Shown here piece by piece: positions 61,603 to 64,000 of a DNA stretch of 64,000 bases. The first letter of the stretch is position 1. The number at the start of each line of letters is the position of its first letter. The notes beneath the pieces were generated by a model. It was not told the DNA's origin. It searched no databases and saw nothing but the letters and a program-made list of their open reading frames with translations. A program made the translations under genes and the position numbers. This DNA comes from Archivesica marissinica (Eukaryota > Mollusca > Bivalvia > Venerida > Vesicomyidae): positions 9,676,015 to 9,740,014 of the forward strand of contig CM026400.1 in assembly GCA_014843695.1 (NCBI GenBank). The letters are read 5' to 3'.

Positions 61603-61860
61603 TAGGGTTCCCTCTGTCAGAATGTTTGTCTGCGCCATTTATGTAGCCAATTGAAAAACACTGGAGCCAATTTAAAAAACTTGGAGCCAACTAAGAGCTA
61701 TATAGTTCACAAATAAATATTTGAAGCCATGTATATGACAAAACATGTGCCAAAAAAAAAAATATTTTAAAAAGTTGCGCCAAATATTTTCGCCAATTCA
61801 CAAAATTTAGCGCCAATATTTGTTTTTTGTCGCAATTGGTGACCGACTGCGGGAACCCTG
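61603..61860 (-). mobile_element. TIR element with CAGGGTTCC/GGAACCCTA ends
   Basis: 258 bp, TAGGGTTCCCTCTGTC to ctgcgGGAACCCTG, flanked by aaata on both sides (5 bp). Its ends resemble family G but the interior differs (ttggagccaa, tggcgcaact). It inserted about 120 bases upstream of the UBE2Q acceptor at 61,485 and is the source of the inverted copy at 55,637. Confidence 0.8.
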
Positions 61861-62754
61861 AAATAATAACCTGTCTGTGGTACTGTAGCAAATAAGAATA
61901 AGAGGAACAAAAACAAGTGATCCATAAAGGTGTGTTGTCAGTTGTCAGTTAAATCTACCACACCAGTCAAAGAAGTACATGCATACAGAAAAATACTAAC
62001 CTAAACATTCTAATATTACTTGATATTTTGTTCATATAAACAAAGAACAAATCTACCTTTGTTAAATCTGCAAAATAGAACGGCTACAGCCAGTCTATTT
62101 TGCTAATGTTGAATATTTTGCTCCGGAGACAAAAAATATTTGTCTTGTCGTTGTTTATCGGCAAATAAAACACGGTTTGTCGTTTTCATGAGTAGGAATA
62201 ATACTCGTGCTATAGTCCGTCAGTATGCCGATCAAAAAACCCAATTTTGTAGTCTGCACAAAATGTTTTTGCATAAAAAGGTTCCTAAATATGTCCCTAC
62301 TTAGAAACTGCATGATGCAACTTTGTCAACATTGAGCATTTTGAAATATTCAAGATGGCCGCCAAGATGGCCACCAAAAGTACAAAATTGACATATCTCA
62401 TAATTTAAATGAGATTTGAACACGAATCTGAAAAACATTACCGTGTTTGTTGCTAGAGATAACATTATAAACATTATATTGAAATATTTAAAGCAGAAAA
62501 ACATTTCAAAAATCCAAAATGGCTGCTGCCCAAACCAAGAAGTTTTCATATGAACATGAGATTTTTATTAAATATTTGAATGAATATGGTAATTGTGATA
62601 TCATATACAAGTTTACTAGGTTATTTTAGAATGGTGTTGCGCCATATGCGCATTCCCGGACGCTCTGCCCTTATTAAAAAAAATAATAAAAAATGTTTTT
62701 TTAAATTAGTAATTAGTAATTTACATGTATATTTCATAACATTGTGTAGTTATT
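61861..62754. other. UBE2Q upstream intron, no exon seen
   Basis: Searched on the minus strand for RWD-domain residues without success. Contains aagatggccgccaagatggc near 62,352, a phrase common in invertebrate repeats. Confidence 0.5.
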
Positions 62755-62962
62755 ATTATTTATTATATTTCGGGTTTTACGCCTGCATCAACACCATTTT
62801 GGGCTATATCGCCGGCGGGCAGTTTACCTAACAACACCTTTCCTGGGCAGGCTCCAGCGGTTAACCAGTACTTGGGTGCACCAACCTCCGTAAGAAACTG
62901 CCAACTTTTTCATATAAATGAGACACGACCTGAGCGGGGCTCGAACCCGTGACCATCAGTGA
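62755..62962 (-). mobile_element. tRNA-derived SINE (family 1), 5' truncated
   Basis: 3' end and body intact up to gggttcgagccccgctcagg (B box), then cut before the A box. Confidence 0.85.
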
Positions 62963-63059
62963 TAGAATATGTATTTACACTATCAAGTAACACCAAGATT
63001 GCACAATGTAGATGATCTAGAAAACAACCTTTCCCGGGGAGAGGGGGGGGGGCGGGCAG

Positions 63060-63150
63060 GCGCATGCCATCAAGAATGAGGTCTCGAGAGTGATTAATAC
63101 AAGTTGTAAGAACTTGTTTCGCAATCAAGCTAACATAAATTTGTATGCAC
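63060..63150 (+). mobile_element. tRNA-derived SINE (family 2), 3' fragment
   Basis: gcatgccatcaagaatgagg, then ttgtttcgcaatcaagctaa; the head is lost. Confidence 0.78.
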
Positions 63151-63304
63151 TAAATCCCAGCTGTAGCACTGAACCACTTAGACGTTTCCTAATTATCTAT
63201 CACTAAATTGTATTTTAAAACAGGAAGTAAATACTTCATTTGTAGAAATCTTATCTAAAGTGTCATTATTACACATGAGGAAGCCAACAGCGACCGCTAC
63301 CACT

Positions 63305-63530
63305 TTGGTTGTTCGATTAGCACAGTGGTTACATTGTAGCATGCTCGTTTCTCATTAATGCAACCCGGGTTCGATCCACGGACTGGGAAATTATGCGAGA
63401 TGGTACGGTGGTCACCATATCGGACAGGTTGGATTTCTCCGTGGAATCCGCACAATACAAATGACGTCATGCATGTATACGCTTTCATCGTTGTTCATGC
63501 TCGTTTCTCAATCGTTGTAATTTAAATAAA
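63305..63530 (+). mobile_element. tRNA-derived SINE (family 3)
   Basis: A box ttagcacagtgg, B box gggttcgatcc, gcgagatggtacggtggtca, tail tctcaatcgttgtaattt. Confidence 0.85.
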
Positions 63531-63532
63531 GT

Positions 63533-64000
63533 TTAACCCTTTCCTTCATAGAGATTTAGGTTAATATACTATTATATCTCCATACAAACGACAGCCATTT
63601 AGCTATCATGCAGTGGATAAGTAGTCGCCATATCTATCCCATCTCCATAGATATTACTAGGACTACATAGAGATTTAGGGTAATATACTATTATATCTAC
63701 ATACAAACGACAGCCATTTAACCCGTTCCTTCATAGAGATTTAGGTCAATATACTATTATATCTACATACAAACGACAGCCATTTAGCTATCATGCAGTG
63801 GATAAGTAGTCGCCATATCTATCCCACCTCCATAGATATTACCGGGACTACATAGCGATTTATATTAATACACTATTATATCTCCACAGCCATTTAGCTA
63901 TCATGCAGTAGATAATTAGTCACCATATCTATCCCACCTCCATAGATATTACTGGGACTACATGAGATTCTAGTCATTGGATTGGCTACTACATTGTCAA
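63533..64000. mobile_element. TTAA MITE family D with internal repeats, cut by window edge
   Basis: Starts TTAACCCTTTCCTTCATAGA. About three copies of the 120-bp segment (ctccatacaaacgacagcca, gtcgccatatctatcccacc) follow. A second aacccgttccttcatagaga begins inside, showing that the terminus was included in one repeat. Confidence 0.8.

Overview
The window is eukaryotic, most likely from a bivalve mollusc. The evidence is split genes with GT-AG introns, RNA polymerase III (tRNA-like) SINEs with target-site duplications, several families of short inverted-repeat DNA transposons, and roughly 40% of the sequence in minisatellite arrays. The bivalve assignment rests on the general look of the repeats and of the protein; no marker gene proves it. 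Nothing prokaryotic is present. Most long open frames lie inside tandem arrays and are not genes.

One real gene was found. It runs on the minus strand through most of the window (about 61.5 kb down to 16.7 kb). Joining ten exons by consensus splice sites gives 819 nt (272 codons plus TAG). This encodes the C-terminal two thirds of a UBE2Q1/UBE2Q2-type ubiquitin-conjugating enzyme: the end of the RWD domain, an acidic linker, the complete UBC domain with its catalytic cysteine, and the terminal PPKEDG-stop. All ten exons agree in phase and each matches the family. The N-terminal exons are not visible and presumably lie beyond 64,000. The region below 16.7 kb is downstream of the gene and holds only repeats.

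Layout: 1-3.55 kb, two minisatellites, the second grown out of one end of a TTAA-flanked MITE; 3.6-16.3 kb, SINEs, MITEs and arrays; 16.7-30.1 kb, last three exons with arrays at their acceptors and a hAT relic; 30.1-36.1 kb, the UBC core exons; 36-46.4 kb, introns with large arrays, including 3.7 kb of a 42-bp unit; 46-56 kb, SINE/MITE-rich introns; 55-61 kb, a near-identical duplicated block either side of an exactly 1,000-N gap, probably an unmerged contig overlap; 61.4 kb, the most upstream exon seen; 62-64 kb, SINEs and a MITE running off the edge.

The most unusual observation is that tandem arrays start exactly at splice sites of this one gene. Five of ten exons have an array whose repeat unit contains the exon's own 3' or 5' splice signal. 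In one case (30,066-30,763) the unit also carries 21 codons of the exon that follows the catalytic-cysteine exon. It is 102 bp long, has no stop and stays in frame, giving eight in-frame candidate acceptors. A second acceptor array (24-bp unit, 56,497-57,165) is also open and in frame. Elsewhere, arrays were seeded inside TTAA-flanked (piggyBac-type) MITEs. Two processes, splice-site seeding and MITE-end seeding, therefore account for much of the satellite content here.
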